NCBI RefSeq assembly: GCF_008298015.1
Contig: NZ_VTPX01000005.1
Location: 186,001 to 250,000 of the forward strand
Origin: Salinicola corii
GTDB lineage: Bacteria > Pseudomonadota > Gammaproteobacteria > Pseudomonadales > Halomonadaceae
Direction of reading: 5' to 3'
Length of the DNA stretch: 64,000 bases
Part shown: positions 47,579 to 58,005 of the stretch, one piece after another
How the letters are laid out: each line of letters starts with the position of its first letter
Position numbering within the stretch: the first letter of the stretch is position 1
The notes under the pieces: generated by a model
What the model saw: the letters and a program-made list of their open reading frames with translations, nothing else
Database searches by the model: none
What the model was told of the DNA's origin: nothing
Made by a program: the position numbers and the translations under genes

Positions 47579-48147
47579 TCGTCACTGGGCGACGGGGTTT
47601 GCAGCAGCCGTTCGGCAATTCTGCCAGCACTATCGGCGGCACCGGCCTGACCGGTCACCATCGCTACCGCAGTCGCTCCATCGATCAATATCAGCAGTTG
47701 CCTGGCGACCTCTTCGTGATCGGAAAATCCGCATGCGCCGCACAGCCCGTTCAAATACTCCAGCAAACGCCGTTTGTGCTGTTGCGACACGGCGCGGATA
47801 TCACTGCCAGGATCGCCGATTTCCCCCGCAGCGTTGATAAAAGCGCAACCGTGGAAATCGGGGGAGGCGAACCACTCACGCAGCATTGGGAAAATGGCAC
47901 GAAGGCGCTGAATGGCCCCACCCTCCGATGTGCCATCGATGAGCCAGCGCATCCAGCGGTCATCGCGACGAGACAACGCGGCGGTGATCAATGCTTCCTT
48001 GGTCGGATACAGACGATAGAGACTTTTGCGCGAAACACCGGATGCCTTGACGATAGCGTCCATCCCCGTGGCATTGATGCCATGGGCATAGATCAATGCC
48101 TCGGTGGACCGGAGCAGGCGAGTTTCGGGAGACATATCCTCGTGCAT
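47575..48147 (-). CDS. TetR-family regulator of the NTF2-like gene
   Basis: A 190-residue TetR regulator; the helix-turn-helix is [20 protein letters not shown] (about residues 28-47). The frame is open to ATG 48204, but two palindromes lie between 48163 and 48200, so starting at 48147 (MHEDMSPE) leaves them upstream as operators. 48135 is also possible. Together with DUF1348 it forms a small autoregulated two-gene unit. Confidence 0.88.
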   Translation of the reverse strand: MHEDMSPETRLLRSTEALIYAHGINATGMDAIVKASGVSRKSLYRLYPTKEALITAALSRRDDRWMRWLIDGTSEGGAIQRLRAIFPMLREWFASPDFHGCAFINAAGEIGDPGSDIRAVSQQHKRRLLEYLNGLCGACGFSDHEEVARQLLILIDGATAVAMVTGQAGAADSAGRIAERLLQTPSPSDE

Positions 48148-48162
48148 GGGCGACAAACCAGG

Positions 48163-48176
48163 AGAATGATTGTTCT
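48163..48176. promoter_or_regulatory. Putative TetR operator, imperfect palindrome
   Basis: AGAATGATTGTTCT is a near palindrome that repeats the sequence of the perfect site 24 bases upstream. It lies 16 bases before the proposed TetR start. Confidence 0.6.
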
Positions 48177-48186
48177 CTTCTAGAAT

Positions 48187-48200
48187 AGAATGATCATTCT
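48187..48200. promoter_or_regulatory. Putative TetR operator, perfect palindrome
   Basis: AGAATGATCATTCT is a perfect 14-bp palindrome upstream of the TetR-DUF1348 unit. The pairing with the imperfect copy at 48163 is typical of autorepressing TetR genes. Confidence 0.68.
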
Positions 48201-48360
48201 CCATCAGTCAACCATCGAAGTCGCGCACAGGACGCACGATCGGGGAAGCCGATGAGGTCAGGTCAATCGGGCGCATGCTCATCCGTTTCAGCAGCGTCTG
48301 CTGATATGCGTCGTTGGCCTGGCTTCGCGTCCAAGGCGACCCGGAGAACAGGGGCAGGCT

Positions 48361-49182
48361 TCAAGCTGAAGGAATCAGAAAATTACCCTGCCGACCGTCG
48401 CCGAGACGGGAATCGACCTCGCTGTCATCCTTGAGTGCCACACCGGAAGCGCCCAGCGCCTGGGCTTCGCGCATCAGGTAAGCGAGTAGCCTGGCAGCGC
48501 CGGCGTAATCCAGTCCCCGCGGACGAATGTTGGAGATGCAGTTGCGTTCGCTGTCTCGCCGGCCAGACCTGGGCGCCCAGGTAAAGTAGAGTCCAAGACT
48601 ATCCGGCGAGCTGAGACCAGGTCGTTCGCCGATCAGGACGATGCTCATGCGCGCCTTGAGCGCCTGGCCGATAGGGTCGCCGATCGCGACCCGCCCCTGC
48701 TCCACCAGGGCCACCGGCCCCAGCGACAGTCCCAGCCGTTCGATCTCCGGCAGCGCGGCGTCGAGAAACGGGATGGCCTGCTCGTGAATCGCCCGCGCCG
48801 AGAGCCCATCGACCACGCAGATCGAGACGTCGCAGGGTTCGGGCGTGATGGCGGCAAGCTCCTGCTCGGCTTCCTCCGACAGCCGCCGTCCGAGATCCGG
48901 CCGGCGCAGGTATTCGTCGCGGTCGATGGCGCGGCTGTGCAGCCGCAGCGCCAACGGAAAGCGACGGTCCAGCTCCGGCATCAGGCGTTCGGTATCCAGC
49001 GCCATGTGTACCGCGTCTCGGGCACGAGCATGATCCAGTTGAAAGGCCAGTTGGGCCGACGTCGGCAGGCTGCCGCCGACACGCCCCAGGCCAATTCTGG
49101 CATCGGTGAATTCGCACAGTCGCTGCCAGGGGTTGGTGACGGTGAGCGCTTCGCCGGCCGAAGACGGTTCTCTCTCCCTCAT
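48361..49182 (-). CDS. eutC: Ethanolamine ammonia-lyase small subunit
   Basis: A 273-residue EutC (VTNPWQRLCEFTDARIGLGR; SLPTSAQLAFQLDHARARDA; LSARAIHEQAIPFL; GERPGLSSPDSLGLYFTW). With EutB it forms the adenosylcobalamin-dependent lyase that turns ethanolamine into acetaldehyde and ammonia. The start overlaps the eutB stop (ATGA). Confidence 0.96.
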   Translation of the reverse strand: MREREPSSAGEALTVTNPWQRLCEFTDARIGLGRVGGSLPTSAQLAFQLDHARARDAVHMALDTERLMPELDRRFPLALRLHSRAIDRDEYLRRPDLGRRLSEEAEQELAAITPEPCDVSICVVDGLSARAIHEQAIPFLDAALPEIERLGLSLGPVALVEQGRVAIGDPIGQALKARMSIVLIGERPGLSSPDSLGLYFTWAPRSGRRDSERNCISNIRPRGLDYAGAARLLAYLMREAQALGASGVALKDDSEVDSRLGDGRQGNFLIPSA

Positions 49183-50588
49183 GACGGCAGCCCCGCACTG
49201 CCCCTCGATCCCAGCACATGCTGAAAACGCGACGGCAACTCGTGGCCAAAGGCGATGCCCTGGCCGTGGCGGTAGATGCCGCTACTCTCCAACCACTGCT
49301 CGAACTCCGGCGCCGGACGCAGTCCCAGTACCTGGCGCAGGTAAAGCGCGTCATGGAACGAGGTAGTCTGGTAGTTGAGCATGATGTCATCGGAACCGGG
49401 AATGCCCATGATGTAGTGGCATCCCGCCGCACCCAGCAGCGTCAGCAGCATATCCATGTCGTCCTGGTCGGCCTCGGCATGATTGGTGTAGCAGACATCG
49501 CAGCCCATCGGCACGCCGAGCAGCTTGCCGCAGAAATGATCTTCCAGTCCGGCGCGGATGATCTGCTTGCCATCGAACAGATACTCGGGGCCAATGAAGC
49601 CGACCACGGTGTTGACCAGCAGCGGCTCGAACTCCCGCGCGACCGCGTAGGCGCGGGCCTCCAGCGTCTGCTGGTCGAGCCCGTGGTGGGCATTGGCGGA
49701 GAGCGCACTGCCCTGGCCGGTCTCGAAGTACATCACGTTGTTGCCGAGCGGTCCGCGATTCAGCGACAGTGCCGCCTCACGCCCCTCCCGTAGCAGGGCC
49801 AGGTCGATGCCGAATCCCCGATTGGCCGCCTCGGTGCCGGCGATCGACTGGAACACCAGATCCGTCGGCGCGCCGCGCTCGATTGCCTCGATGGCGGTAG
49901 TGACATGGGTCAACACACAGCTCTGGGTGGGGATTTCGTAGCGGGAGATGACCTCGTCGAGCATCTTCAACAGCGTCACCACCGTGGACGTATTGTCGGT
50001 AGCGGGATTGATGCCGATCACGGCATCGCCGCTGGCGTAGAGCAGGCCATCGAGGATGCTGGCCGCAATGCCGGAAGCGTCGTCGGTGGGATGATTGGGC
50101 TGCAGCCGTGTCGAGAGCCGGCCCGGCAGGCCGATGGTATTGCGGAAGCGCGTGATGACCTCGCACTTCCGGCCTACCAGCACGAGGTCCTGCACGCGCA
50201 TCAGCTTGGAAACCGCTGCGACCATCTCCGGCGTCAGGCCGGGGGCCAGTCGTTTGAGCGATTCGCCGTCGGCGTGTTCGGAGAGCAGCCAGTTGCGGAA
50301 TTCGCCGACGCTCAGCGAGGCAACCGGCGCGAAGGCGGCACGATCATGGCGATCGAGAATCAGCCGAGTGACCTCGTCTTCCTCGTAGGGAATCAGCGGC
50401 TCTTCCAGGAACGTGGCAAGAGGCAGTTCCGCCAGTGCCATCTGGGCAACGGCTCGCTCCTCGGCGCTCGCTGCCGCAATCCCGGCCAGGGCATCCCCGG
50501 AACGGTGAGGGGTGGCGGCGGCCAGCAGCGTTCCAAGGCCATCGAACCGATACCGCCGGCCATCAACATCGATCACATGCTCACTCAT
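49179..50588 (-). CDS. eutB: Ethanolamine ammonia-lyase large subunit
   Basis: A 469-residue EutB (YRFDGLGTLLAAATPHRSGD; VGRKCEVITRFRNTIGLPGR; VGFIGPEYLFDGKQIIRAGL; MGIPGSDDIMLNYQTTSFHD). It holds the substrate and cobalamin site. ATG 50588 matches the family N-terminus. No eutA reactivase, transporter or microcompartment shell genes are beside it, so this is a minimal eutBC unit as in other non-enteric bacteria. Confidence 0.96.
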   Translation of the reverse strand: MSEHVIDVDGRRYRFDGLGTLLAAATPHRSGDALAGIAAASAEERAVAQMALAELPLATFLEEPLIPYEEDEVTRLILDRHDRAAFAPVASLSVGEFRNWLLSEHADGESLKRLAPGLTPEMVAAVSKLMRVQDLVLVGRKCEVITRFRNTIGLPGRLSTRLQPNHPTDDASGIAASILDGLLYASGDAVIGINPATDNTSTVVTLLKMLDEVISRYEIPTQSCVLTHVTTAIEAIERGAPTDLVFQSIAGTEAANRGFGIDLALLREGREAALSLNRGPLGNNVMYFETGQGSALSANAHHGLDQQTLEARAYAVAREFEPLLVNTVVGFIGPEYLFDGKQIIRAGLEDHFCGKLLGVPMGCDVCYTNHAEADQDDMDMLLTLLGAAGCHYIMGIPGSDDIMLNYQTTSFHDALYLRQVLGLRPAPEFEQWLESSGIYRHGQGIAFGHELPSRFQHVLGSRGSAGLPS

Positions 50589-50697
50589 GGCATCACACCT
50601 GTTGTCGTTGTTCGAAGACAAGGAGTGGCTTTCAGTTTATGCCATAAACGACGCAACGCCCGCGAACAGGACGTCGTCGCCTTCGCGGCGCTCGCGC

Positions 50698-51708
50698 CTA
50701 GCTCGCCGTCAACGCCAGGATCTCCTGCCAGAGGCCGTCGTCCAGTACCAGCGGTTCCTGGCTGCGACGCCGGCGCCAGGTCGAAGCCCCTGGCCAGCGC
50801 ACCTCCCGGCCGGACTCGTCGGGTGTGGCGTTCGCCAGATGATGCTGGATGCCCTCGACGATGGCGTCACAGGCGGCTCGCCCACCGAGCTGCTCGGGGT
50901 CGAACAGCATGAATATCTGGCAACTCCCTCCACCGCTGCCGCGTTCGACCCGGTCGATACCGTGGCTCGGTCGGCCCTGCGCCAACAGCGCGGCCAGGGC
51001 GTCGAGCAGTATGGACAGTCCCGACCCTTTCCAGTAACCGGTCGGAAGAAGGCGACGCGTCGCTTCGATCGCCGCCGGGTCCCGCGTCAGTTCGCCGTCC
51101 GCATCGAAACCGCCGTCGATGGGAAGCTGCTCGCCGTTGCGTCGCGTGGTCTGCAGCTTGCCGTAGGAGAATTGGGACATCGCCATGTCCAGCACCAGCG
51201 GACCGTCGCGGTGGGGAACGGCCATGACCAGAGGGTTGTTGCCTACCGACTGAGTGGCAGCGCCCCAGGCCGGCATGCACGACTCCGTGTTGGTCCACAT
51301 GATCGCCGCGAAGCCCTGCTCCGCCGCGTGCCAACCGTAGCTACCGCCCCGCATCCAGTGGGTCGTGTCGCGCACCGCGACCAACCCCATGCCGTGCTCG
51401 CGCGCCAGGTCCATGGCCCGCTCGGTGGCCTGGATCGCATTGCGAATGCCGATACCGAAGTGGCCGTCGAGCACCTCGATGGCGCCGAGTCGCTGCACGG
51501 GTTCCAGCGAAGCGTCGACGTCGACCCACCCCCGGCGAACGTAGTCGACGAACCGGGGAATGCGTCCGATACCATGAGAGTGCACGCCGTCCCGCGTGCT
51601 TTCGGCATGAATGCGCGCACAGAGCGAAGCGTCACCAGGGGCCAGCCCTGCCTCGAGCAGGATCCGGTGCAGGGTGGCTTGCAGCGTTTCGAAATCGACC
51701 GTCGCCAT
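50698..51708 (-). CDS. Malate/L-lactate/ureidoglycolate dehydrogenase family protein
   Basis: A 336-residue NAD(P)-dependent oxidoreductase of the LDH2 family (MDH/LDH/ureidoglycolate/delta1-piperideine-2-carboxylate reductases). The catalytic-type HSHGIGRIPRFVDYVRRG stretch is present near residue 40. The other family segments are NPLVMAVP, PLVLDMAMSQFSYGK and GYWKGSGLSILLDALAALLA. Exact substrate not predictable. It lies upstream of eutB on the same strand with a 109-base gap. Confidence 0.9.
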   Translation of the reverse strand: MATVDFETLQATLHRILLEAGLAPGDASLCARIHAESTRDGVHSHGIGRIPRFVDYVRRGWVDVDASLEPVQRLGAIEVLDGHFGIGIRNAIQATERAMDLAREHGMGLVAVRDTTHWMRGGSYGWHAAEQGFAAIMWTNTESCMPAWGAATQSVGNNPLVMAVPHRDGPLVLDMAMSQFSYGKLQTTRRNGEQLPIDGGFDADGELTRDPAAIEATRRLLPTGYWKGSGLSILLDALAALLAQGRPSHGIDRVERGSGGGSCQIFMLFDPEQLGGRAACDAIVEGIQHHLANATPDESGREVRWPGASTWRRRRSQEPLVLDDGLWQEILALTAS

Positions 51709-51902
51709 CGGAGATCCTTTAGTAATACATCATACATTTATTCAGCGACCATAGCGGCCCCGGCCGATCCTGCGTATTCGCCTTTAGTGGGGGATGGATG
51801 ACCGCAGAGACCCCAGCGCCGGCGATCGCTCAAACCCTTCAAGGCATCGGGCACGAGCGTCGGAAGCGCGTAAAAACACGGGACACCCGCCTCGTGAGAA
51901 TG

Positions 51903-51935
51903 AAAAAAGCCCTGCCGATAAATCGACAGGACTTT
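51903..51935 (-). terminator. Rho-independent terminator of rpsO
   Basis: On the - strand a long, near-perfect stem (AAGTCCTGTCGAT / ATCGGCAGGGCTT with two G-T pairs) runs into TTTTTTC. It lies about 70 bases after the rpsO stop and ends the ribosomal cluster; pnp is not adjacent within the window. Confidence 0.9.
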
Positions 51936-52003
51936 CTCGACGACGACGAGACGTCACCGCCTTTCGCTGATGCCTGGGCCGCCGTTGCTGGCGGCCGGGC
52001 GAT

Positions 52004-52273
52004 TCAGCGACGCAGGCCGAGCTTCTTGATCAGCGACTGATAGCGCTCGAAGTCCTTGCCCTTCAGGTAGTCCAGCAGCTTGCGGCGCTGGTTGACCATG
52101 CGGATCAGACCACGACGAGAGTGGTGATCCTGCTTGTGATCCTTGAAGTGGCTCTGCAGGCCATCGATGTTGGCGCTCAGCAGCGCAACCTGGACTTCCG
52201 GGGAACCGGTGTCGCTCTCGCCCTGACCGAACTCTTTGACGATCTCGGCTTTCTTTTCAGCGGTTAATGCCAT
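52004..52273 (-). CDS. rpsO: 30S ribosomal protein S15
   Basis: An 89-residue S15 ([60 protein letters not shown]). It binds 16S rRNA in the central domain. ATG 52273 has GGAGAG upstream. Follows truB on the same strand after a 78-base gap that probably contains its own promoter and the autoregulatory leader known in the family. Confidence 0.98.
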   Translation of the reverse strand: MALTAEKKAEIVKEFGQGESDTGSPEVQVALLSANIDGLQSHFKDHKQDHHSRRGLIRMVNQRRKLLDYLKGKDFERYQSLIKKLGLRR

Positions 52274-52351
52274 GAAAAACTCTCCAGCAAGCAATATGCC
52301 TGAATGATGAATATCGGAGACCACGCATATTTGCAGCCTCCCAGTTGACCG

Positions 52352-53353
52352 TCACGAAGACGGGTGCATCGAATCGATGCCGACAGATTGACCTTCGCCG
52401 CCCGTCGAGACTTGCCTCGACTCGACAGGGTCCAAGTCCAATGCTGCCGTGTCGACCAGACGCCGGGGAGCGACTTCCCCCTGCGCGGTCAATTCGACCA
52501 ATCCCAGAAAGGATTTGTCGCGATACAGTCTCGCCGTGGCGCCCGGCGCCAGCTCGGTGCCCGCCACCGCCGCCCGCTGCCCCAGCAGCAATTGCCGAGC
52601 CACGGTTTCCGTCACGCTGAGCGTCGGTAGATGCTCGAGCATGACATCGACCGGCAACAGCCGAGCCAGCCGCTCCTCGTCGCTCATCGCTTCAAGCGCT
52701 TCGAAAGAGAGTCGCCCTTCACTGTCGAAGGGGCCCGTTTCCAGGCGCTCCAGCGCAGTGATATGCGCACCGAAACCGAGCGCGGCGCCGATATCCTCGG
52801 CCAGTGTCCGAATGTAGGTGCCCTTGCTGCAGCGCACCTGCAACCAGACGCCATCGGGCTCCCATTCGAGCGGGCGCATATCATATATCGTTACGCGGCG
52901 CGGCGCACGCGCTACCGTCTCGCCCTGGCGCGCCAGCTCGTAAAGCTTGCGCCCCTGATGCTTGAGCGCCGAGTACATCGGCGGGATCTGTTCGATCTCG
53001 CCGCGAAAACGCTCGAGCACGGCTTCGACGGCATCACGATCCAGCGTGGCAGGCATGGCCTGGCGCTCGATCACCTCACCTTCGGCATCGCCGGTGTCGG
53101 TCACGGCCCCGAACTGGATTCGGGTCCGGTAGACCTTGTCGGCTTCGAGCAGGTGAGCGGAAAACTTGGTCGCCTCGCCCAGGCAGACCGGCAACAACCC
53201 GGTCGCCATCGGATCCAGCGTTCCGGTGTGGCCGGCCTTGCGCGCCTGGAACAACCGCCGGGCCCGCTGCAGCGCGTGATTGCTCGATAACCCCTGGGGC
53301 TTGTCGAGCAACAGCACACCGTTGATGGGCAACCCCTTGCGACGGCGTGCCAT
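52352..53353 (-). CDS. truB: tRNA pseudouridine-55 synthase
   Basis: A 333-residue TruB. The catalytic Asp is in GHTGTLDPMATGLLPVCLGE; the N-terminal GVLLLDKPQGLSSNHALQ and YIRTLAEDIGAALG motifs are present, with a C-terminal PUA-like part. It makes pseudouridine in the T-loop of tRNAs. Its ATG overlaps the rbfA stop by one base (TGATG). Confidence 0.97.
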   Translation of the reverse strand: MARRRKGLPINGVLLLDKPQGLSSNHALQRARRLFQARKAGHTGTLDPMATGLLPVCLGEATKFSAHLLEADKVYRTRIQFGAVTDTGDAEGEVIERQAMPATLDRDAVEAVLERFRGEIEQIPPMYSALKHQGRKLYELARQGETVARAPRRVTIYDMRPLEWEPDGVWLQVRCSKGTYIRTLAEDIGAALGFGAHITALERLETGPFDSEGRLSFEALEAMSDEERLARLLPVDVMLEHLPTLSVTETVARQLLLGQRAAVAGTELAPGATARLYRDKSFLGLVELTAQGEVAPRRLVDTAALDLDPVESRQVSTGGEGQSVGIDSMHPSS

Positions 53354-53805
53354 CAGCGTGGTTCTCCGTCCCCGCTCCGCGTACCGTCTGACTGAGACCC
53401 ATCTTTCTGAACCTCATCTTCCGGAGCCGCGTCGTCACTCTCCTGCGGGCGGTTGCTGGCGACGGCCTCGTCGATCAGCGCCGACAGCTTGTGCCCGCGC
53501 ACGACGCTTTCGTCATAGTGAAAGCGCAGCTCGGGCACGTGGCGAAGCTTGATGCGGCGCGCGATCTGCGAGCGCAGGAAACCGGCAGCCCGCTTGAGCA
53601 CCGCCAGGTTTTCCTTGACCCGAGCCGGATCGTTCTCACCCAGCAGCGTCACGTAGACATCGGCATAACCGAGATCCCGACTGACCTTGACCGAGCTGAC
53701 CGTGACCATCCCCAGGCGCGGATCCTTGATCTCGCGCTGGATCAAAACGGCCAGCTCCTGCTGCAGCTGGTCGGCGACCCGGTCGGTTCGTTTGAATTCG
53801 CGCAT
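53353..53805 (-). CDS. rbfA: Ribosome-binding factor A
   Basis: A 150-residue RbfA (RVADQLQQELAVLIQREIKD; LGMVTVSSVKVSRDLGYADV; RHVPELRFHYDESV). It helps mature the 30S subunit. The last 30 residues are an acidic, disordered extension absent from the shorter E. coli protein, typical of halophile proteomes. Sits between infB and truB. Confidence 0.97.
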   Translation of the reverse strand: MREFKRTDRVADQLQQELAVLIQREIKDPRLGMVTVSSVKVSRDLGYADVYVTLLGENDPARVKENLAVLKRAAGFLRSQIARRIKLRHVPELRFHYDESVVRGHKLSALIDEAVASNRPQESDDAAPEDEVQKDGSQSDGTRSGDGEPR

Positions 53806-53871
53806 CGTTGCCTCTCGAGATCCCGCAGGAGCCTATTTCGTAAAAACCTAGGGCCGGCGGGATCCTGTCAC

Positions 53872-56400
53872 TTACAGGGTACGCTCGACCTTGACCTGGT
53901 CGAAGACCTCGATCTTGTCGCCGACCTGAACGTCGTTGTAGTTCTTGACGCCGATACCGCACTCCATGCCGTTGCGCACTTCGTTGACGTCATCCTTGAA
54001 GCGACGCAGGGATTCCAGCTCGCCTTCATAGATGACCACGTTGTCACGCAGGACACGGATCTTCTTGTTGCGGTGAACGGAGCCCTCGACGACCATACAG
54101 CCAGCGATCGCTCCGATCTTCGGCGCCTTGAACACATCGCGCACTTCGGCAACACCGACGATCTCTTCCTTCCACTCCGGTGCCAGCATGCCACTCATGG
54201 CCTGCTTGACCTCGTCGATCAGTTGGTAGATGACGCTGTAGTAGCGCAGATCCAGCCCTTCACGCTCGACGATTTCCCGCGCAGAGGCATCGGCACGGAC
54301 GTTGAAACCGACCAGAATCGCTTCACTGGCCAACGCCAGGTTGGCGTCGGTTCCGGTGATGCCGCCAACCCCGGAAGAGACGACCGCCACCTGCACTTCA
54401 TCGGTGGAGAGTTCTTCCAGCGCCCCGCGGATCGCTTCCAGCGAGCCTTGGACGTCGGCCTTGAGGACGACGTTGACCTTGGCCACCTCGTCCTGGCCCA
54501 TCTGGCTGAACATGTTCTCCAGCTTGGCCTTCTGTTGGCGCGCCAGACGCACTTCGCGGTATTTGCCCTGGCGGAAGTTGGCGATTTCACGCGCCTTCTT
54601 CTCATCGGTCAGCACCATGAAGTCCTCACCGGCTTCCGGCGTGCCATCGAGCCCCTGGATCTCGACCGGCATGGACGGACCGACCGACTCGACCTGCTTG
54701 CCGAGTTCGTTGGTCAGCGCCCGCACACGGCCGTAGTGCAGGCCGGCGAGGACGATGTCGCCACGCTTGAGCGTCCCGTTCTGGACCAGCACGGTCGCCA
54801 CCGGGCCACGGCCCTTGTCGAGACGAGACTCGACCACGACCCCTTTGCCCGGCGCTTCCGGCACGGCCTTGAGCTCGAGCACTTCGGAAACCAGCAGCAC
54901 CGATTCAAGCAGTTGATCGATGCCTTCACCGGTCTTCGCCGAGACCGAGACGAACTGGGTATCGCCGCCCCATTCCTCGGAGATCACACCGTGCTGAGAC
55001 AGCTCGTTGCGAATCCGGTCGAGATCAGCCCCTTCCTTGTCGATCTTGTTGATCGCCACGACCAGCTGCACGCCAGCAGCCTTGGCGTGTTCTACCGCCT
55101 CGACCGTCTGCGGCATGACACCGTCATCGGCGGCAACGACCAGGATGACAACGTCGGTCGCCTGGGCACCACGAGCACGCATGGCGGTGAAGGCCGCGTG
55201 ACCCGGCGTATCCAGGAAAGTGACGCCACCATGTTCGCCTTCGACGTGATAGGCACCGATGTGCTGGGTGATACCACCGGCTTCGCCGGTCGCGACCTTG
55301 GTGCGGCGAATGAAGTCGAGCAGCGAGGTCTTGCCGTGGTCGACGTGACCCATGACAGTGACGACCGGCGAACGGGTGATCTCGTCACCTTCGTAGGAGA
55401 TGCCTTCGAGCACTTCGGTCTCGAGCGCGTCTTCCTTGACCAACTTCGGCTTGTGGCCCATCTCCTCGACCACGATCGCGGCAGTATCCTGATCAATGGT
55501 CTGGTTGATGGTCACCGCCGCGCCCATGTTGAACATGGCCTTGATCACTTCGTTGGCCTTGACCGACATCTTGTCCGCCAATTCCGCGACGCTGATCGAT
55601 TCCGGGAGCGCGACTTCACGCACGATCGGCTGCGTCGGCTTCTGGAAGCCATGCTGGTTGTCGCCGCGTCCGCGACGGCTACCCCGGCGCTCGGCCCGCT
55701 TGACCTTCTTGGCACCGCCACCGCGACGACGCTCGGAACGATCGTCGTCGTCATCACGACGTCCACGACGTCCCTGATCACGCTCCTTGTCCTTCTTCGG
55801 ATGGGCGCGACGGTTTTCCGTTCGCGGCTCCTTGGGCGGCGGCTCGACGAACGGCTGGCTGTTGGAAGTCGGCTCGTTATCCTCGACCTGCGGCTCCTCG
55901 GGAATGTCATCCCCCGGCGCCTGGGGCTCGGGCGAGGGTGCGGCCGCCTTGTTGGAACTCTCCTGCCCGGCGGTCAGATCCGGCGTTGGCTCGCTACTCG
56001 TCTCAGCGACGGGGGCCTGCTCGGACTGCTGCTGCGCCTGATCGGCCATGTCGCCAACGAGCTGGCGCGGCCCCGCTTCCTCGGACGGTGCTTCCTCGAC
56101 CGGCTCCGCATCGCGTTTGACGTAGGTCCGCTTCTTGCGCACCTGCACCTCGATGGTCTTGCCACGCTCGCCCGAACGAATCTTGCTGCGGGTATTGCGT
56201 GTCAAGGTGATGCGATTACGCGGGCCACGTCCACCACCATGACTCTTGGTCAGGTGATCGAGGAGACGTTGCTTGTCCTCTTCGGAGACCGCGTCGCTTT
56301 CCTTTTGATGCGGCAGCCCCGCATCCTTCATCTGTTCAAGCAGGCGAGACACATCGCGTCCCACCTTGCCGGCAAACTCTTTTACGGTCATGTCTGACAT
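53872..56400 (-). CDS. infB: Translation initiation factor IF-2
   Basis: An 842-residue IF-2. N-terminal IF2_N domain ([20 protein letters not shown]), a long charged, low-complexity linker (about residues 60-255), then the GTPase domain with [22 protein letters not shown] and NKIDKEG, and the C-terminal fMet-tRNA-binding domains. AGGAGGG precedes the ATG. Part of the nusA operon. Confidence 0.98.
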   Translation of the reverse strand: MSDMTVKEFAGKVGRDVSRLLEQMKDAGLPHQKESDAVSEEDKQRLLDHLTKSHGGGRGPRNRITLTRNTRSKIRSGERGKTIEVQVRKKRTYVKRDAEPVEEAPSEEAGPRQLVGDMADQAQQQSEQAPVAETSSEPTPDLTAGQESSNKAAAPSPEPQAPGDDIPEEPQVEDNEPTSNSQPFVEPPPKEPRTENRRAHPKKDKERDQGRRGRRDDDDDRSERRRGGGAKKVKRAERRGSRRGRGDNQHGFQKPTQPIVREVALPESISVAELADKMSVKANEVIKAMFNMGAAVTINQTIDQDTAAIVVEEMGHKPKLVKEDALETEVLEGISYEGDEITRSPVVTVMGHVDHGKTSLLDFIRRTKVATGEAGGITQHIGAYHVEGEHGGVTFLDTPGHAAFTAMRARGAQATDVVILVVAADDGVMPQTVEAVEHAKAAGVQLVVAINKIDKEGADLDRIRNELSQHGVISEEWGGDTQFVSVSAKTGEGIDQLLESVLLVSEVLELKAVPEAPGKGVVVESRLDKGRGPVATVLVQNGTLKRGDIVLAGLHYGRVRALTNELGKQVESVGPSMPVEIQGLDGTPEAGEDFMVLTDEKKAREIANFRQGKYREVRLARQQKAKLENMFSQMGQDEVAKVNVVLKADVQGSLEAIRGALEELSTDEVQVAVVSSGVGGITGTDANLALASEAILVGFNVRADASAREIVEREGLDLRYYSVIYQLIDEVKQAMSGMLAPEWKEEIVGVAEVRDVFKAPKIGAIAGCMVVEGSVHRNKKIRVLRDNVVIYEGELESLRRFKDDVNEVRNGMECGIGVKNYNDVQVGDKIEVFDQVKVERTL

Positions 56401-56427
56401 TACGACCCTCCTGAACCCGTGACCACG

Positions 56428-57921
56428 TTACTCTTCGCTCTGAAACCAAGGCGCACGGGCAGTCATGATCAGTGCCGCTGCGCGCTCCTCGTCCACGTCG
56501 TCGATATCCTTCAGATCCTCGATGGACTGTTCTGCGAGGTCCTCCATGGTGACAATGCCACGGCTGGCAAGAATGAAAGCCAGGTGGCGGTCCATGCCGT
56601 CCATCGTGAGAAGGTCTTCGGCGGGCTGAGCGCCATCCAGTTGCTCTTCCGATGCGATGGCCAAGTTGAGAAGCTCATCCTTGGCTCTTGCACGAAGTTC
56701 CTCGACCAGATCCTCATCGAACTCTTCGATCTCCAACATCTCTTCGACCGGCACGTAGGCCAGCTCTTCGATCGTCGTGAACCCTTCCTCGACCAGGATG
56801 CGGGCGACGTCTTCGTCGATCTCGAGATGGTTGATGAAATATTCGACCAGGCTGTCGACTTCCTGCTCGCGTTTACCCTCGGCTTCATCGATGGTCATGA
56901 CGTTGAGCGTCCAGCCCGTCAACTCGCTGGCGAGCCTCACGTTCTGACCGCTACGACCAATGGCCTGAGCGAGGTTGTCCTCGCCGACGGCGACGTCCAT
57001 CGAATGGGCGTCCTCGTCAACGAGGATGGAGGCGACTTCCGCCGGCGCCATGGCGTTGATCACCAGTTGCGCAGGGTTGTCGTCCCATAAAATGATATCC
57101 ACGCGCTCGTTACGCAGCTCGTTGGACACCGCCTGCACGCGTGAACCCCGCATGCCGACACAGGCACCGACCGGGTCGATTCGCCTGTCATTGGTCTTGA
57201 CCGCAATCTTGGCACGCGCCCCAGGGTCACGGGCCGCTCCCTTGATCTCGATCAGTTGCTCGGCGATCTCCGGCACTTCGATCTTGAACAACTCGACCAA
57301 CATGCCCGGCTTCGTCCGCGACAGGATGAGCTGGGAGCCACGCGCTTCCGCGTCGACTTTCCACAGCAACGCGCGGACCCGTTCGTTCATGCGGTAGCGC
57401 TCGCCGGGAATCATCTCGCCACGCGGTAGAAAACCTTCAGCGTTCTCACCGAGATCAATGATCAGTCCGTCACGTGTCGTTTTCTTGACGATACCCGCGA
57501 CCAGTTCGCCTTCACGCTCGGTATACTGCTTGACGATCTGGGCGCGCTCGGCCTCGCGCACCTTCTGCACGATAACCTGCTTGGCGGTCTGGGCAGCGAT
57601 ACGTCCGAAGGCCACCGACTCCACCTGCTCTTCGACCACATCGCCGACAGCCAGCGGAGACTCGCGTGCCTCCGCTTCGGAAAGCGGAATTTCGCGATCT
57701 TCGCTGAGATAGTCTTCGTCTTCGACCACGACCCAACGACGGAAAGTATCGTACTCGCCGGTGCGGCGATCAATCTGGACGCGGATGCTGACATCCTGCC
57801 CCTCGAAGCGCTTGCGCGATGCGCTGGCCAATGCCGCCTCGACAGCCTCGAAAATGACGTCTCGGGGCACGCTCTTCTCGTTGGAGATGGCGTCAACGAC
57901 CAGCAGTATCTCTTTGCTCAT
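56428..57921 (-). CDS. nusA: Transcription termination/antitermination factor NusA
   Basis: A 497-residue NusA with N-terminal domain, S1 domain ([20 protein letters not shown]), two KH domains ([40 protein letters not shown]) and two acidic C-terminal repeats. It binds RNA polymerase. Lies between rimP and infB with the usual order. Confidence 0.98.
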   Translation of the reverse strand: MSKEILLVVDAISNEKSVPRDVIFEAVEAALASASRKRFEGQDVSIRVQIDRRTGEYDTFRRWVVVEDEDYLSEDREIPLSEAEARESPLAVGDVVEEQVESVAFGRIAAQTAKQVIVQKVREAERAQIVKQYTEREGELVAGIVKKTTRDGLIIDLGENAEGFLPRGEMIPGERYRMNERVRALLWKVDAEARGSQLILSRTKPGMLVELFKIEVPEIAEQLIEIKGAARDPGARAKIAVKTNDRRIDPVGACVGMRGSRVQAVSNELRNERVDIILWDDNPAQLVINAMAPAEVASILVDEDAHSMDVAVGEDNLAQAIGRSGQNVRLASELTGWTLNVMTIDEAEGKREQEVDSLVEYFINHLEIDEDVARILVEEGFTTIEELAYVPVEEMLEIEEFDEDLVEELRARAKDELLNLAIASEEQLDGAQPAEDLLTMDGMDRHLAFILASRGIVTMEDLAEQSIEDLKDIDDVDEERAAALIMTARAPWFQSEE

Positions 57922-57946
57922 GCCTATGCCTCGCCGAAAAACCGGT

Positions 57947-57974
57947 TCTTGGTTTCGAATTCTTGGTCTCGAAT
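57947..57974. repeat. Imperfect 14-bp tandem repeat in the nusA-rimP gap
   Basis: TCTTGGTTTCGAAT and TCTTGGTCTCGAAT are adjacent and differ at one base, in the 84-base spacer before nusA. Likely replication slippage. Confidence 0.75.
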
Positions 57975-58005
57975 TACTGAGTCATCGAACAACAGGTGAT
58001 GGAAT

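Noticed and set aside
50589-50697. Cobalamin riboswitch upstream of eutB
   Set aside because: The 109-base gap is too short and lacks a recognisable B12-box; nothing supports it.
51709-52003. Small + strand gene between the dehydrogenase and rpsO
   Set aside because: The frame overlaps the rpsO terminator hairpin, has no ribosome-binding site and no family features.
53491-56397. 968-codon open frame on the + strand opposite infB
   Set aside because: Mirror of a highly conserved gene; the His/Asp/Leu-rich translation is typical of an antisense frame.
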